The notes under the pieces: generated by a model
What the model was told of the DNA's origin: nothing
The model's database searches: none
What the model saw: the letters and a program-made list of their open reading frames with translations, nothing else
In this document: positions 6,026-6,716 of the stretch, in pieces
How the letters are laid out: each line of letters opens with the position of its first letter
Position numbering within the stretch: position 1 is the first letter of the stretch
Translations under genes and position numbers: made by a program
NCBI GenBank assembly: GCA_040512755.1
Contig: JBEVEP010000076.1
Location: 1 to 6,716 of the forward strand
Direction of reading: 5' to 3'
Length of the DNA: 6,716 nucleotides
DNA from: JBEVEP01 sp040512755
GTDB taxonomy: Bacteria; Pseudomonadota; Alphaproteobacteria; Rhizobiales; Rhizobiaceae

Positions 6026-6043
6026 GCCTGCTGTCTCAGGCTG
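6024..6043 (+). terminator. Possible terminator hairpin after tRNA-Gly
   Basis: CAGCCTG (6024-6030) and CAGGCTG (6037-6043) are perfect 7-base arms around a 6-base loop, beginning inside the encoded CCA. Only a weak TAACATTT follows rather than a T-run, so termination activity is doubtful; it may instead guide tRNA 3' processing or be part of the attachment region. Confidence 0.35.
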
Positions 6044-6052
6044 TAACATTTC

Positions 6053-6115
6053 AGTTGAGATTCTCCATGAATCCTTTATGTCGCAACGCCTGCGGGGCAG
6101 CGTTGAATCTCAACT
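6053..6115. repeat. Nested inverted repeats upstream of the integrase gene
   Basis: AGTTGAGATTC (6053-6063) and GAATCTCAACT (6105-6115) form a perfect 11-base inverted repeat. Inside it, CAACG (6084-6088) and CTGC (6090-6093) pair with GCAG (6097-6100) and CGTTG (6101-6105) around a GGG loop with one bulged C. The arms share the ATCTCAAC motif found again at 6148-6155, so they may be integrase or excisionase binding sites. Confidence 0.6.
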
Positions 6116-6187
6116 TTGTATCACCGTGTATCAGCGCGTATCACCCGATCTCAACAATAATGCGGGTATATACGGAGGTATCAACAA
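6107..6187 (+). promoter_or_regulatory. Direct-repeat array, probable integrase arm-type binding sites
   Basis: GTATCA occurs at 6118, 6128 and 6138, an exact 10-base period, and again at 6178, still in phase. ATCTCAAC occurs at 6107-6114 and 6148-6155, its reverse complement at 6054-6061, and the related GTATCAAC at 6178-6185. Short directly repeated sites between a tRNA attachment site and the integrase gene are what arm-type sites bound by the integrase N-terminal domain look like. Confidence 0.5.
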
Positions 6188-6212
6188 CACGAGAAGGGGG
6201 CGATACCCGCAT
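6160..6212 (+). promoter_or_regulatory. Inverted repeat spanning the integrase start
   Basis: ATGCGGGTAT (6160-6169) and ATACCCGCAT (6203-6212) are perfect 10-base arms with a 33-base spacer; the right arm includes the first two bases of the integrase ATG. In RNA the stem would hide the start codon and loop out the AGGGGG ribosome binding site (6195-6200); in DNA it could be an operator. Both arms contain the 7-base tRNA acceptor sequence GCGGGTA or its complement. Confidence 0.45.
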
Positions 6213-6716
6213 GGGCAAACTGACTGATGTGGAAATCAAGCGTGCCAAAGAGCCTGGCAAACTGAGCGACGGGCACGGGCTGCACCTTTTGATCGCGCCG
6301 AACGGCTCGAAGCTGTGGCGCTATAATTACCGTTTCAGCGCCAAGCACCGTACCCTGGCGCTCGGCCAGTACCCTGCCGTGGGGTTGGCTCAGGCCCGAC
6401 GCAAGCACGAAGACGCGCGTCGTTTGCTCCATGAAAACGTAGATCCGTCGGCGAAGCGCAAACAGGACAGGATCGTTGCGAAGGTCGAGGACGCCAACAC
6501 ATTTGGGGCTCTCGCCCGCGAATACATTCAGAAGCGCCTTGTGGAGACCGGAAAGGCGCCGGCCACGATCAAGAAAAATAACCATCTGCTGACGAAAAAG
6601 GCTGCAGCCTTGACCGATCGCCCGATCAAGGCGATCACCACTGCCGAACTCTATGAAATTCTGGAACGCGTCGAGAGATCGGGACAAAACGATTCCGCCC
6701 ACAGTTTGCGAGACGT
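6211..6716 (+). CDS. Tyrosine-type site-specific integrase, 5' part (cut by window end)
   Basis: 168 complete codons are visible and the frame is open at the window edge; the family is usually around 400 residues. Residues 2-90 match the arm-DNA-binding domain (DUF4102-type) of P4-like integrases: LTDVEIKRAK (4-13), KLSDGHGLHLLIAPNGSKLW (17-36), LGQYPAVGLAQAR (51-63) and NVDPS (76-80). Residues 96-168 start the core-binding helical domain (TFGALAREYI, 97-106). The catalytic Arg-His-Arg-Tyr region lies outside the window, so activity cannot be judged. ATG at 6211 is chosen because family members begin a few residues before the LTD motif; an in-frame ATG at 6160 would add 17 unrelated residues. 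AGGGGG lies 10 bases upstream. The enzyme should recombine the element with the tRNA-Gly 3' end. Confidence 0.92.
   Translation, partial: MGKLTDVEIKRAKEPGKLSDGHGLHLLIAPNGSKLWRYNYRFSAKHRTLALGQYPAVGLAQARRKHEDARRLLHENVDPSAKRKQDRIVAKVEDANTFGALAREYIQKRLVETGKAPATIKKNNHLLTKKAAALTDRPIKAITTAELYEILERVERSGQNDSAHSLRD

Noticed and set aside
5531..6046. A plus-strand frame running through DUF6460, the spacer and the tRNA
   Set aside because: It crosses a membrane protein gene on the other strand, a repeat and a tRNA gene.
6118..6143. CRISPR-like array or replication iterons
   Set aside because: Repeats are only 6 bases long with 4-base spacing and lie beside an integrase gene; no CRISPR repeat or Rep gene is seen.
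6181..6702. A 173-codon minus-strand frame opposite the integrase gene
   Set aside because: The plus strand encodes an unmistakable integrase N-terminus over the same bases.

Overview
The window looks like chromosomal DNA of an alphaproteobacterium, most likely of the order Hyphomicrobiales (Rhizobiales). Coding regions are GC-rich, protein sequences such as the DUF952, PyrD, MATE and DUF6460 products resemble rhizobial versions as I remember them, and two rhizobial-type palindromic intergenic repeats are present (around 17-72 and 5754-5798). The genus cannot be fixed from this sequence alone.

Layout. Positions 1-203 hold a palindromic repeat and no convincing gene. At 204-641 (minus) is a small exported protein with a coiled coil. 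It is divergent from a two-gene operon at 777-2215 (plus): a DUF952 protein and pyrD, the quinone-dependent dihydroorotate dehydrogenase of pyrimidine synthesis. pyrD converges on a MATE/DinF-type multidrug exporter (2220-3566, minus) with only 4 bases between the stop codons. Upstream of the exporter, on the same strand, is a compact toxin-antitoxin-like operon: a TumE/DUF6516-type protein (4094-4375), an overlapping winged-helix regulator of the HVO_A0114 type (3738-4097), and a previously hidden 35-codon ORF with a very strong ribosome binding site (3614-3721). A cluster of inverted TGTTGTCA half-sites lies directly before the toxin start in unusually AT-rich DNA (about 41% GC over 4321-4420).

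At 4550-5452 (plus) is a class IV-like (HDAC11-like) histone deacetylase family enzyme, convergent with a small two-helix membrane protein (DUF6460, 5459-5725 minus). A repeat-bearing spacer then leads to a tRNA-Gly(CCC) gene at 5952-6025, followed by about 185 bases rich in direct and inverted repeats and the 5' part of a tyrosine integrase gene (6211 to the window end). This is the classic left end of an integrative element inserted at the 3' end of a tRNA gene. The window therefore reads as ordinary core chromosome up to the tRNA, broken by one small likely acquired TA module, and then the edge of an accessory island whose cargo lies beyond the window.

The most unusual items are the 35-codon third ORF of the TA-like operon, its four-half-site operator, and the attachment/regulatory region between the tRNA and the integrase, with three GTATCA motifs at exact 10-base spacing. 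No wholly new system is visible.
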